Positions 33,239 through 42,627 of a DNA stretch of 64,000 nucleotides are shown here, in pieces. Within the stretch, counting starts at the first letter, position 1; each line of letters opens with the position of its first letter. The notes below the pieces were generated by a model. It saw nothing but the letters and a program-made list of their open reading frames with translations. It was not told the DNA's origin and searched no databases. The translations under genes were made by a program, and so were the position numbers. Source of the stretch: PWND01 sp964614525 (GTDB lineage Bacteria > Bacteroidota > Bacteroidia > Bacteroidales > UBA7960); assembly GCA_964614525.1 (NCBI GenBank), contig CAZTPA010000005.1, positions 1 to 64,000 on the forward strand, read 5' to 3'.

Positions 33239-34570
33239 CTAATTACTTGCCCTGTTTCTCATTATCTGGCCTACTTTTGCTTTCCCAACTCTGATATGGT
33301 CAAGCAATGGCCTTCCTGATGGACATATATACAGACATGAACCACATTCGATGCAATCCATGATTCTTTCTTCTTCACATTCTTCGTATTTCTCTTTAGC
33401 AACTAATGCCGCAAGAAGGTAAGGTTCAAGTCCCATGCAGCAAACGCTCATGCATCTTGCACAACGAATACAATTTACTACAGGTTTTCTTGATGACTCT
33501 GCTTCTGGAAATAGCAGTATCCCGCTTGTACCTTTTGTAACCGGCGCATCTATATTATTTAATGCTTTTCCCATCATTGGGCCGCCGTTTACAACTTTGC
33601 CGGTATTTTTAGCTAAACCACCTGCTGCTTCAATTAATTCTGAGATGGGAGTTCCAATCCTTACAAGAAAATTAGAAGGCTTGGCAACATTATGGCCGGT
33701 AACAGTTACTACCCGCTCAATTAATGGCTTGTTTTTTTGAACAGCTTCGTAAACAGCCAAAGCAGTTCCTACATTATGTACCACACAACCCACTTCAATA
33801 GGAAGTTTGCCGGAAGGAACTTCTCTGTTTACCAGAGCTTTGATTAGTTGCTTTTCACCACCTTGTGGATATTTGATCTTCAAAGGTTCTACTGTGATAC
33901 CATGAAAATCTTTTGCCAAAGCACTTAGGTGTTTTATTGCATCGGGTTTGTTGTTTTCAATGCCTATTATTGCTTTTCCAACTCCTAATGCTTTCATTTG
34001 AAAAGATATCCCAAGAAGCATTTCCTCTGCTCTTTCCAACATAACTCTATGGTCTGAGGTAAGATAAGGCTCGCATTCAACTCCGTTTATTATAAGATAA
34101 TCAACAGTTTTGCCCTTAGGAACCATTAATTTAACATGACTGGGGAATGTTGCCCCACCCATTCCTACTATACCTTTTTCCTGAACTTTTTTTGTGATTT
34201 CTTCTGTAGTGAGAGAACATTCTTTTTTTATATCAGGACTTGTATCAATATCGTTATCCCACTCATCATCGGTGGTTTCTATGATTATTGCTTTTCTCCT
34301 ATAACCACTTGTATCAATGATGTCGTCAATTTTCGTCACAGTTCCTGTTACCGAAGAATGAATGTTTGCAGAAATAAAGGATTCCCCTTTGGCAATAAGC
34401 TGACCGGTTTTAACTTTATCACCCTTGTCGACGGTGGGAACTGCAGGCGCACCCAAATGCTGTGATAATGGTATATAGACAGTTTTTGGAATTTTTAATA
34501 CCTCTATTGGGGTATCTTTTGATAATTTGTTTTCCGGGGGATGAATCCCGCCCATTGAAAATGTTTTCAA
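33239..34570 (-). CDS. rnfC: Rnf complex NADH-site subunit RnfC
   Basis: The 443-residue cytoplasmic-side subunit binds FMN, NAD(H) and two 4Fe-4S clusters. 'GGIHPPENK' at the N-terminus, 'GMGGATFPSHVKL' and 'NGVECEPYLTSDHRVM' form the nucleotide and flavin region, and 'VNGGPMMGKAL' follows. Cluster ligands are in 'CIRCARCMSVC' and 'CIECGSCLYICPSGRP' near the C-terminus. The length is that of the short form without long C-terminal repeats. It is second in the operon, 42 bases after rnfB. Confidence 0.97.
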   Translation of the reverse strand: MKTFSMGGIHPPENKLSKDTPIEVLKIPKTVYIPLSQHLGAPAVPTVDKGDKVKTGQLIAKGESFISANIHSSVTGTVTKIDDIIDTSGYRRKAIIIETTDDEWDNDIDTSPDIKKECSLTTEEITKKVQEKGIVGMGGATFPSHVKLMVPKGKTVDYLIINGVECEPYLTSDHRVMLERAEEMLLGISFQMKALGVGKAIIGIENNKPDAIKHLSALAKDFHGITVEPLKIKYPQGGEKQLIKALVNREVPSGKLPIEVGCVVHNVGTALAVYEAVQKNKPLIERVVTVTGHNVAKPSNFLVRIGTPISELIEAAGGLAKNTGKVVNGGPMMGKALNNIDAPVTKGTSGILLFPEAESSRKPVVNCIRCARCMSVCCMGLEPYLLAALVAKEKYEECEEERIMDCIECGSCLYICPSGRPLLDHIRVGKAKVGQIMRNRASN

Positions 34571-34612
34571 AACTTTTATTTTTTTTGATTTGAAACAAAA
34601 AACATTATATAA

Positions 34613-35473
34613 TTATGCTTCAGCTTTAGTATTCTCCTCTTTTTTTTCTTTGCGAGGAGGTAAGTTTATTTCAAGAATTGCTCCCGTAGGACATACAGGC
34701 GGACACTTACGGCATAATGTACATTTATTGTAATCAATGTAAGCTAAGTTATTCTCCAGGGTAATGGCATCAAACTTACATTCTTTAACACATTTGCCGC
34801 AACCAATACATGCAACTTTGCAATTTTTTCTTGCTACTCCGCCTTTTTCTTCATTTATACATGAAACAAAAATCCTGCGGTCTTTTTTTCCCTTTTTGCG
34901 CATTTCAATAATATTCCTAGGGCATGCTTTTACACAAGCTTCGCAAGCAACACATTTGTCGTCAAGGATAACAGGCAAACCTGTTTTGCTATCCATATAC
35001 ATAGCATCAAAATTACATGCTTCAACACAGTCGCCACATCCTAAACAACCATAAGGACATCCACCCTCGCCGGAGAATAGGCTATGGGCAAACTGACATG
35101 TGTTTGCACCTTCAAATTTTACCTTTGGTGGTGAATTTTCTCTGCTTCCATTACATCGCAATACTGCAATCATGGGTACTGACTCTTGTGCTTCGAGATT
35201 TAAAGCTTTTGCGATTTGCTGCATTACCTCATCACCGCCGGGTGGGCAACTGAAGCCCTCAAGGCTTTCTTCCTTTACTATTGCCTCTGCCAATGCCCTG
35301 CAACCGGCAAGACCACAGCCTCCACAATTTGCTCCCGGTAGTATTTCTTCTACCTGATCAATGCGGGGATCTTCAATGACTTTGAATTTTTGAGCTATAA
35401 AATATAAAATTACAGCAGCTATGACTCCTAAAGAGCCTATTGAAATTACGGATATAAGTGTGATTTCGTTCAC
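34613..35473 (-). CDS. rnfB: Rnf complex ferredoxin-like subunit RnfB
   Basis: The 286-residue protein has an N-terminal membrane helix (residues ~5-25), the Fes domain 'PGANCGGCGLAGC' and several ferredoxin cluster motifs ('CPYGCLGCGDCVEAC', 'CVACEACVKACPRN', 'CIGCGKCVKEC', 'CTLCRKCPPVCPTG'). It takes electrons from ferredoxin and passes them into the complex. The acidic/lysine-rich tail 'PPRKEKKEENTKAEA' is a local feature. It is the first gene of the operon; a -7 element lies about 63 bases upstream. Confidence 0.97.
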   Translation of the reverse strand: MNEITLISVISIGSLGVIAAVILYFIAQKFKVIEDPRIDQVEEILPGANCGGCGLAGCRALAEAIVKEESLEGFSCPPGGDEVMQQIAKALNLEAQESVPMIAVLRCNGSRENSPPKVKFEGANTCQFAHSLFSGEGGCPYGCLGCGDCVEACNFDAMYMDSKTGLPVILDDKCVACEACVKACPRNIIEMRKKGKKDRRIFVSCINEEKGGVARKNCKVACIGCGKCVKECKFDAITLENNLAYIDYNKCTLCRKCPPVCPTGAILEINLPPRKEKKEENTKAEA

Positions 35474-35803
35474 TTTATGTTTGGATTTGTGAGTGAATGA
35501 AAATATTTAATTGCATTATTGTTTTAATAATGTGGCAAAATTAGAAAACTAAATGAAAATTTCATTGTTTAGAATACTTTTTTGATACCTAAATTTGTAT
35601 TATATGAATACATTTTAATAGCCAATGCATTGACACATGAGGCGTATGTGGTTGCAAACAAGCTAAATATAACCTTATTTAGAATTAATATAAATTTTGT
35701 TTTTAGCTCAAGATGCTTAAATGATTTCTCTTTTAATTTTTACAGCTGATAAAAGCTTATTAATTTTATGCAAATTATATAAATTCATTATTATTTAATT
35801 ACT
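35474..35803. promoter_or_regulatory. Divergent promoter region between rnfB and the M50 protease gene
   Basis: No gene is seen in this AT-rich gap. On the minus strand TAATTTTG at 35536-35543 is a candidate -7 element for rnf. On the plus strand TAAATTTG at 35590-35597, with TTG at 35565-35567, is a candidate for the M50 gene; it would give a long leader of about 200 bases. No riboswitch fold is recognised in that leader. Confidence 0.45.
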
Positions 35804-36895
35804 ATGAAAAGTAAATACTCTTTAATTCTTGGAAGGCCTTTAGGTATCAAATTGTCTGTTCACTGGACTTTTCTGCTTTTAATTGCTTATATAGTTTTTA
35901 TTAGCATTCAGCGAGGACTGAACGTTCAACAAATATTAATGCACATAATTTTTGTTTTCGCAATATTTGTTTGCGTGGTGTTGCATGAGTTAGGACATTC
36001 TTTGGTAGCAATAAAACTTGGAGGAAAAGTTCACAGCATCACTTTATTGCCAATAGGAGGGATGGCTAATATTTCAGAAATGCCGGAAAAACCGAGGGAT
36101 GAATTTTTAATGTCTTTAGGTGGGCCTGTTGTAAATGTTATTATAGCTTTTATTGTATGGATATATTTAAAATTCGCACATCCGGTTGCCGTTGATGAAA
36201 TGACTTTTGAATATATCACATTAGATAATTTCCCGCTAATGTTAATAGCAGTCAATATTTTTATTTTGGCTTTTAATTTAATTCCTGCATTTCCAATGGA
36301 TGGCGGAAGATTGTTTCGATCGGCATTGGCAATGAGATATAGCAGGTTGAAAGCTACCAGAATTGCAAAAAATATAGGACAGGGTTTTGCTGTTCTTTTT
36401 ATTATTGCAGGATTATATTTTAATCCTTTTCTTATTGTTATAGGATTTTTTATTCTGTTAGGAGCCGGCAGTGAGTATGAGATGACAAAGCAACAATATG
36501 TTTTGAATAAGTTTGAGGTAAAAGATATCCTTGTAAAGAAATATGCAAAGCTTGATGAAAATGACACAATAGAAAAAGCTGCAAAAGAAATAGTTAAAAT
36601 CCCCAATAAAGGTTTCGTAATCACTTCTGATGATGAATATATTGGCATTCTATCAAAAAACAATATTATTGATGCCTTGAGCAATTTTGATAAATCAACA
36701 AAAGTTAAAGAAGTAATGAATAAAAATATTCAAACACTTTCTCCCGAAACAGAATTATTTGAAGTATATAAGAAAATGACCCAAAACAACCAAGATATTT
36801 TGCCTGTAATGAAAAATGACAAATTTATCGGTATTCTGGATATAGAAAATGTAAATGAACTGGTTCTTATACAAAATGCTAAAAGTAAAGTCTGA
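35804..36895 (+). CDS. Site-2-type M50 metalloprotease with CBS pair
   Basis: The 363-residue protein has membrane helices around a zinc site: H61-E62-x-x-H65 in 'LHELGHSLVAIKLGG', and the third ligand in 'NLIPAFPMDGGRLFRSAL'. Residues ~240-360 are two CBS motifs ('DILVKKYAKLDENDTIEKAAKEI', 'VMNKNIQTLSPETELFEVYKKM'), which often sense adenine nucleotides. This architecture is the group 3 S2P family. It may cut membrane-bound regulators, but no substrate such as an anti-sigma factor is nearby. A terminator follows the stop codon. Confidence 0.93.
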   Translation: MKSKYSLILGRPLGIKLSVHWTFLLLIAYIVFISIQRGLNVQQILMHIIFVFAIFVCVVLHELGHSLVAIKLGGKVHSITLLPIGGMANISEMPEKPRDEFLMSLGGPVVNVIIAFIVWIYLKFAHPVAVDEMTFEYITLDNFPLMLIAVNIFILAFNLIPAFPMDGGRLFRSALAMRYSRLKATRIAKNIGQGFAVLFIIAGLYFNPFLIVIGFFILLGAGSEYEMTKQQYVLNKFEVKDILVKKYAKLDENDTIEKAAKEIVKIPNKGFVITSDDEYIGILSKNNIIDALSNFDKSTKVKEVMNKNIQTLSPETELFEVYKKMTQNNQDILPVMKNDKFIGILDIENVNELVLIQNAKSKV

Positions 36896-36910
36896 TTTTA
36901 GTATTTAAAA

Positions 36911-36944
36911 AAGCCTGATAATCTTGCTTATCAGGCTTTTAAGT
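36911..36944 (+). terminator. Intrinsic terminator of the M50 protease gene
   Basis: AAGCCTGATAA and TTATCAGGCTT form a perfect 11-bp stem with a six-base loop, followed by TTAAGTCTCTTTTT. Confidence 0.85.
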
Positions 36945-37145
36945 CTCTTTTTCCCCGGATACGCCCATACCCAAAAAACAAAACTTCCAATAAGTGCTCA
37001 GGGCTTAGCTCAAAATAGACTGTTTCGAGCTTGTTGCAGAGTGCATTGAGTAATATGCATTACAGGGGAGTTCTCTTATTTTCGAATGGCTTTGTAGTTT
37101 AGAAATGCAATAGTAGTAAAATAATGTAAACCTGCGAAGCATCGA

Positions 37146-37667
37146 TTATTTGGTTAAAATGAGAGAACTTAGTATTTCTTCTATATCTTTTGAAGAAGTA
37201 ATCATCACTTCTTCAACTATACCCCCAATTGATTTAGCCAAAACCCCTGTATTCATTCGTGAGATATAGGTCTTTCCATCGCTTTTTTCATAAACGCTAA
37301 CTCTGCATGGCATCAAGGACGAAACTATTCTTTCGTCGTCTTTCAATAAAATTTCACTTGAATGTTTTGGATGACATAAAGCAAAAACTTTTACCGGCAA
37401 AACTTCTGTTCCATTATTTTTTAATGTTTTTTGCAAGTCGTGAACTACAACAACTTTCCATGATTTTTTCTCAATTTTGGCTGTTAGTTTATTAATTGTT
37501 TCGGCAAAACTATATTTGCTCTCATTTTCCAAAAACATTGCGTCCTTGTTTTGATTTTCTTGTGTTTGTTTATTATCGTTCTTATATGTTATTGCATAGC
37601 AATTTTGTTGCATCAAGAAAACCAAAGAAAGAGCAATAGCAGTACTGAAAATAATTCTTTTAAACAT
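37146..37667 (-). CDS. Exported DUF302 protein
   Basis: The 173-residue protein starts with a signal peptide (MFKRIIFSTAIALSLVFLMQQ) and a short polar linker. The rest fits DUF302: 'YSFAETINKLTAKIEKKSWKVVVVHDLQKTL', 'VKVFALCHPKHSSEIL', 'RIVSSLMPCRVSVYEKSDGKTYISRMNTG'. The family resembles dimeric stress-linked proteins but has no settled function. Two Cys ('ALCHP', 'LMPCR') are conserved-type and could bind metal or react with oxidants. It is a single minus-strand gene in a region with weak promoters. Confidence 0.85.
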   Translation of the reverse strand: MFKRIIFSTAIALSLVFLMQQNCYAITYKNDNKQTQENQNKDAMFLENESKYSFAETINKLTAKIEKKSWKVVVVHDLQKTLKNNGTEVLPVKVFALCHPKHSSEILLKDDERIVSSLMPCRVSVYEKSDGKTYISRMNTGVLAKSIGGIVEEVMITSSKDIEEILSSLILTK

Positions 37668-37957
37668 AATAATGATATTTAAAGTTTTTTCCTACTCATT
37701 AGGCTTTTCGGATTCGCCCCGTTTTTTTTGTGGTAGCTGGTCTCCATATTTTTGTAAATAGTGTAATTTGTTTGTTTTAAGCATTATTTAGTAAACATAA
37801 TTAAAAAATCTTACAATGCAAAATCCTGTATATTGATAAATGTTTTTATATATTGAGCTCAAAATCCACAGGAAGCTTTTATTGAATTCTGATCTTTTGA
37901 GATGCTTAGGCTGCTATTTATTTTTCATTATTTAGTTGCACGTAAATCATTTATAAC

Positions 37958-38689
37958 TTAACTGCGCCAATTTATTTCATTTGATTTACGACTTTCTGCA
38001 ACAGCCTTCTTTTCAACTTCCAGAAGATTGGTTGTTATATTATTTTCCTTTAATAATGCTGCCATGAAAACAGTATTTTCCACAAGTGTTCTCTTTGTGC
38101 GATTGGTATATAAATGTTTGCTTCCTTCAGCATCCAGATAAGAAGGGCCGGGGCCTGCCTGACCCACCCAGTAGCAATCGGCTCCGGGAGGAATAGTACA
38201 ACCAAAGCGGTACAAGCAAAAGTTTATAGTTTTTGCACAGAAATGTCCGCCATCCTCTGTTCCGGTTATTACCGCACCACCTACTTTATTATATAAAGGA
38301 TACTGGCCATTCTCCTTATTTCCTTCCGAATATGTACCCTCCAGACGTTCAAATAATCTTTGCGCAACTGATGAAATATTACCAATCCAAATTGGTGTGC
38401 CAATAATTATAATATCTGATTCCTTTATTTTTTTTAGTATTAAAGGCCATTCATCACCATTTCCCATATCTGATTTAATACCTGCAGGAATATTATAATC
38501 AACAACTCTTACAAAATCACTTTTTATTCCATGTTCTTTTTCATATACTTTTGCAACATCATCGATCAAACCCTGCGTATGAGAAACTTCCGGGCTAGTT
38601 TTAATTGTGCAATTCAGAAATAATGTTTTCAGCTTTGAGTAATCTTTGTTAGAAGATTTTTCTGTTTTTTGATTCTTGTTTGTTTCCAT
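37958..38689 (-). CDS. Flavodoxin-fold NAD(P)H-dependent FMN reductase-like protein
   Basis: The 243-residue protein has the flavodoxin-like fold: 'KTLFLNCTIKTSPEVSHTQGLIDDV' as the FMN phosphate region, 'IIIIGTPIWIGNISSVAQRLFERLEG' as the flavin ring loop and 'VGGAVITGTEDGGHFCAKTI' for the second FMN loop. This matches the NADPH-dependent FMN reductase/flavodoxin family used to move electrons to quinones or other acceptors. There is no signal peptide; the polar N-terminus of about 18 residues is unusual. The partner is unknown, and the neighbour DUF302 gene is separated by 290 bases. Confidence 0.85.
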   Translation of the reverse strand: METNKNQKTEKSSNKDYSKLKTLFLNCTIKTSPEVSHTQGLIDDVAKVYEKEHGIKSDFVRVVDYNIPAGIKSDMGNGDEWPLILKKIKESDIIIIGTPIWIGNISSVAQRLFERLEGTYSEGNKENGQYPLYNKVGGAVITGTEDGGHFCAKTINFCLYRFGCTIPPGADCYWVGQAGPGPSYLDAEGSKHLYTNRTKRTLVENTVFMAALLKENNITTNLLEVEKKAVAESRKSNEINWRS

Positions 38690-39258
38690 AAATAAGATTT
38701 TTTTAAATGATATAAATAGATTTAAAATATGCTATTCAAACTTTTTGTGTAATTACGGTAAGTTGAAAAAGATTTATTTTTCATTAAATATACAAATATG
38801 GATATCAAACCCAAAGCAAACATTAATGAATTTTTGTAATTACTTTCACCTTAGGTATTTATTAGATAAAAATAGCAAGAAAAAATCGTGGCAAAACGAA
38901 TGCTCACGCGCTCTATTAGAATGCTGTGGTCAGAACCAATACGGGCAAAGCCTTTTTGGATGCAATTTATTGTATTCTCACTATAGTGAAAATTCATATC
39001 TATCTTTGGAGGCTTTTGCAATAATTAATGAAAATCATATTGGCGGCAACTGTAAGATTCTGATGGTTAGCTCCGCAGTTGTATCAGATACTGTATTTGG
39101 TTTTTGTAAATAGTGAAAAAAAACAGGAACATAAGCGCAAAAACCTTTTGAGACTTGAATTGTAAAAGGATGAGGCTTATAGTTGTATGAGAGTTTAAGG
39201 ATTAAATGCAAATTGAAATATTTTGATACAAGGAGTGTGAAATTTTTTTTATAAATTC
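38690..39258. other. Spacer with possible gene remnant
   Basis: The gap upstream of the CHAT gene has no convincing gene. A stretch at about 38885-39080 is richer in GC than its flanks and contains an open frame (38676-39113) without usual codon preference or recognised motifs. It may be a decayed gene or transferred fragment. TTCTCACTATAGTGAAAA near 38979 contains a short palindrome. Confidence 0.4.
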
Positions 39259-39266
39259 TATCTTTG
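39259..39266 (+). promoter_or_regulatory. Putative -7 promoter element of the CHAT gene
   Basis: TATCTTTG fits TAnnTTTG and lies 19 bases upstream of the ATG, giving a very short leader. No good -33 element is seen at the right spacing. Confidence 0.55.
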
Positions 39267-39285
39267 ACCCAAAATTCATAATATC

Positions 39286-42120
39286 ATGAGAAGAACATTT
39301 TTGTTTTTACTTTTATTTTGTAGCCTTGGCTTTATATCAAATTTTCTTAAAGCTCAATATGCACCTGTATTTCCACAATACAGAAACATCGATAGTTTAT
39401 CGAACTACAGGCATTACCAAAGTTTTGTTGAAGAGTTTGAGGCATCAAAAAATCATGATCAGCTAATTGCAAACTTTGATAGTCTTGCAAATGTGAGTTA
39501 TGCTGATAGTGATTATCAACAGTGGTTATTTTTCAAAAACGAAGTGGCACAGCTTTGCATAATATCAGAGCAAAATCAAAGGGGGCTTGATTCGATTCAA
39601 AAGACAATGAGTCAATATACTAAGCTTGCCGACACTTTGAATTTTGAATACGCCTACTCATTACGTCAATATGCCATCTTGCACAATCGCGTATTGGGAT
39701 TAGACCCCAAGCTTGAGCCTTCATATATCTCTCGCCTTGCCATCTTAAACGAACTTGGCATTGATGAAATTCCTTATACTACAGCATTGGTTGACTATGG
39801 TTTTTACCTGCAAAGAATAGATTTTCCAAGAGCACTGGACATACTTGTAAAAGCAAGGAAATCGGCTATCCAAAACAATAGTATTAGTAATATGCTTGGT
39901 GCTGATTATGCGATTATTTCCCGGATTCTTAGTCAGGATTTCCAGGAAACATCCATAGAAGTATTGCGTACTAACCTAAATATTCTTGCACAAAGTGAGC
40001 AGAATTTTACCGTACGTTACTATTCAGCATTCTTTAATTACCTTTTGGGTGATAAGCTATACAATTCTCACACTAAGGATTACGACAAAATTATTGAAGC
40101 TAACATTGCAGCTATCAATATATTAGATTCGCTGAATTATCCCACATGGGATATTAAATCGTCGGTTCATTCAATGCTTGGGTATTGTTTTTCGGAGCAA
40201 GATATGCCTCAGGAGTTTTGGCATCACTTTTTGAAAGCTAAAGATATTATCTTAAATGAGAATATGACTGTAAATAACAGACCATTAGTAATGTCGAACC
40301 TTGCTGATGCTGCACTCAGGTTTTCCCCGGACTCTTCAAAAGTGCTTATTGATATGATAAAGCTAGAAGAGGGCTACACAACATACATTGAACGGTATAT
40401 AGAAATTGAAGCTCGCTACCTGGAAGCAACAAAACAACATAAAAAAACAATTGATTTGCTAACAAACTTCTTTCCTGAAACCATTGAAGTTGATGGCTAT
40501 ATGCTACCCCTTTTTACCGATTCTCTTGATTATATCAATCAGTTTTCCTATTTCTCAAAGCTTCAGAACGCTTACAAATTTTTGGAAGAGAAAAATCAGG
40601 ATGATAATTACAACAAGCAGATTTCTCACCTGATTCAGCAGCAACAATTAGCATACATATCTTCTCTCTCCAAGGATGTATTTAGTAATGAACCTACATT
40701 AATCAGCAAAAACTACAACGACTTTGTATTTAATTCCTTGCCCTACCTTATTTCTCAAAACCAAGGGCAACTTGATGAGTTAACTTATAGTATTTTTTTC
40801 ACATCTAAGGCAATGCAGCTGGTTAGTAATATAAACAAAAACATTACTGATGCATTTATTGAGCAATCGCCAAGCTTTGCAAAGATGCTAAGGTTAAGGA
40901 ACGATATCCAGCAAGCCCGATCTAAGCTAAATCAGGATAATCTTTCACAAGAGCGTATAAATGAATTGAATGCAGAATTGAGCAATCTTTTGATTGAACT
41001 ATTAGTGCTAAGATACCAACTTTTATTAGATACCAGTATAGAAATAGAAATCCCAACTGTACCAAGCTTAGCCCAGGTTCAATCAACGCTTGATAAAGGG
41101 CAGGCTCTCATTGAATATTGCATCAGCGACAGTTTGCTAATGTATGCCTTGATTACCCCGGATAGTGCATATAACCATGCTGAACCAATTGATGATTTGG
41201 ATAGAATTATAATGGAAGAAATTCGTGCAGTTAGAACCGGAAGAAATCCGGGAAAACTCTCCAATGTTTTACTGGAAAAGATTGAACCGAAGTTATCTGG
41301 AATAGATCACCTTATAGTTATACCCGATAACTCCTTAGCCCAAGTTCCCTTCGAATGGCTTTTAACACCATCGTCAGGAAATATGTTAATAGAGAACTTT
41401 ACAATAACTTATAATTATTCAACAATGCTTTGGTATCAGCAAAAATCTATTGCCAAAGCAAAGCCTGCAAATAGCATTCTTTTGGTTGCACCCGTATTCG
41501 AGCATTATATAGCCCCTGAACATCTGGTAAACGCATATAGAGACAAATTGAATCTTGGTGCTCTTAGTTACTCCAAAAGCGAGGTAAAATCAATTTATCA
41601 AAAATTCAATAAGAACGATTTTAAAACTAATATACTACTTGAAAGTGATGCTACGGAGTATAAGCTAAAACAAATAATGGGCGACTTTGACATTCTTCAC
41701 ATTGCTTCACACAGCACTGCCAACTTGCAAAGGCCTGAACTTTCCGGAATATTCATGTACAACGAAGATAAGACCACCCATGAGGAAGATAATTTCCTTA
41801 GCCTTGGAGAAATATATAATTCTAAGCTTAGTGCTGATTTAGTTGTTCTTAGTTCATGTAAATCCGGCGTTGGAGGTATATTGGAAGGAGAGGGAGTTAT
41901 GGCATTGCCCCGAAGTTTTATATATGCAGGTGTTCCTAACATAGTTTTCAGCCTGTGGAAAGTACATGATGAAAAAACCAAGATTCTTATGGAAGCTTTC
42001 TACAGTCACCTTATAGCAGGCAAAACGTATGCCCAGGCTTTACGACAAGCCAAATTGGAATGTTTTGAAAAAGGGTTTATCCCGCTTGATTGGGCAGGAT
42101 TTGTGCTGATTGGTCACTAA
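39286..42120 (+). CDS. Exported CHAT-domain (caspase-like, clan CD) protein
   Basis: The 944-residue protein has an N-terminal signal peptide (MRRTFLFLLLFCSLGFISNFLKAQ). Residues ~30-600 look all-helical and TPR-like, ending in a coiled-coil-type segment ('LRNDIQQARSKLNQDNLSQERINELNAELSNLL'). The C-terminal third is a CHAT domain: 'LIVIPDNSLAQVPFEWLL', catalytic H809 in 'ILHIASHS' and C858 in 'LSSCKSG', then 'FIYAGVPNIVFSLWKVHD' and the closing 'LDWAGFVLIGH'. Both dyad residues are present, so it should be an active cysteine protease. Export separates it from intracellular CHAT effectors such as the type III-E CRISPR TPR-CHAT. No partner gene is adjacent. Confidence 0.9.
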   Translation: MRRTFLFLLLFCSLGFISNFLKAQYAPVFPQYRNIDSLSNYRHYQSFVEEFEASKNHDQLIANFDSLANVSYADSDYQQWLFFKNEVAQLCIISEQNQRGLDSIQKTMSQYTKLADTLNFEYAYSLRQYAILHNRVLGLDPKLEPSYISRLAILNELGIDEIPYTTALVDYGFYLQRIDFPRALDILVKARKSAIQNNSISNMLGADYAIISRILSQDFQETSIEVLRTNLNILAQSEQNFTVRYYSAFFNYLLGDKLYNSHTKDYDKIIEANIAAINILDSLNYPTWDIKSSVHSMLGYCFSEQDMPQEFWHHFLKAKDIILNENMTVNNRPLVMSNLADAALRFSPDSSKVLIDMIKLEEGYTTYIERYIEIEARYLEATKQHKKTIDLLTNFFPETIEVDGYMLPLFTDSLDYINQFSYFSKLQNAYKFLEEKNQDDNYNKQISHLIQQQQLAYISSLSKDVFSNEPTLISKNYNDFVFNSLPYLISQNQGQLDELTYSIFFTSKAMQLVSNINKNITDAFIEQSPSFAKMLRLRNDIQQARSKLNQDNLSQERINELNAELSNLLIELLVLRYQLLLDTSIEIEIPTVPSLAQVQSTLDKGQALIEYCISDSLLMYALITPDSAYNHAEPIDDLDRIIMEEIRAVRTGRNPGKLSNVLLEKIEPKLSGIDHLIVIPDNSLAQVPFEWLLTPSSGNMLIENFTITYNYSTMLWYQQKSIAKAKPANSILLVAPVFEHYIAPEHLVNAYRDKLNLGALSYSKSEVKSIYQKFNKNDFKTNILLESDATEYKLKQIMGDFDILHIASHSTANLQRPELSGIFMYNEDKTTHEEDNFLSLGEIYNSKLSADLVVLSSCKSGVGGILEGEGVMALPRSFIYAGVPNIVFSLWKVHDEKTKILMEAFYSHLIAGKTYAQALRQAKLECFEKGFIPLDWAGFVLIGH

Positions 42121-42484
42121 TTTACTTGTGTTTTTTCTCTTGCAAAGTATTTGAATCTTCACTCTTGATAAATTTGTGTAATTTAATTCTTAAGCATTAT
42201 CACATTAACAGCTACTTGTCATTACTGATGAGACGTTTTGCTATTGTCTGCACGTGTATGCTGATTCGCCAGTGGTGTGTCTTTTAAGCCGTTAGTCCCG
42301 ATATGACATTGCTTTTCAAGATTAAAAAAACATATAATAAAAACCTGCAAGTGCATTTATCAACTTGCAATATTTAGCTTATTCCATTCTCAAAACAGGA
42401 CAAATTTCTGACTTGAAAATTTGCAAGTATTTTTTATGAATAAGATATTTTCTGATGAATTTAAATTTTCAATTAAAAATTATT
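42121..42484. other. Spacer with alternative hairpins between CHAT gene and tRNAs
   Basis: No gene is seen. TGCAAGT (42346-42352), ACTTGCA (42363-42369) and TGCAAGT (42422-42428) can pair in mutually exclusive ways. The last arm also pairs with ACTTG at 42411-42415 and is followed by ATTTTTTAT, like a weak terminator. The remaining sequence is AT-rich and featureless. Confidence 0.45.
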
Positions 42485-42492
42485 TACTTTTG
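42485..42492 (+). promoter_or_regulatory. Putative -7 promoter element of the tRNA-Leu pair
   Basis: TACTTTTG fits TAnnTTTG and lies 34 bases upstream of the first tRNA. Confidence 0.6.
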
Positions 42493-42526
42493 CAGTGCTT
42501 AAAAAAAAGTTCATAAAGTATTTTAT

Positions 42527-42610
42527 GCCCAGGTGGTGAAATTGGTAGACACGCTACTTTGAGGGGGTAGTGGCCGCAAGGCCGTGCAAGTTCGAGTCTT
42601 GTCCTGGGCA
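42527..42610 (+). tRNA. tRNA-Leu (GAG)
   Basis: A full class II cloverleaf can be drawn: acceptor GCCCAGG/CCTGGGC with discriminator A, D arm GTG...CAC, anticodon stem CTACT/GGTAG around loop TTGAGGG (anticodon GAG), a long variable arm GGCCGCAAGGCC, and T arm GCAAG-TTCGAGT-CTTGT. CCA is not encoded. It reads CUC and CUU. Confidence 0.97.
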
Positions 42611-42627
42611 CTCTTTTTACCTGTTTT

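Noticed and set aside
38676..39113. Plus-strand open frame of 145 codons as a gene
   Set aside because: It has no recognised motif, unusual composition at its start (AT-rich promoter-like DNA) and overlaps the flavodoxin-like gene's start. It is kept only as a possible remnant.
39286..42120. Type III-E CRISPR TPR-CHAT (Craspase) component
   Set aside because: A signal peptide directs it out of the cytoplasm and there is no gRAMP/Cas7-11 gene or CRISPR array.
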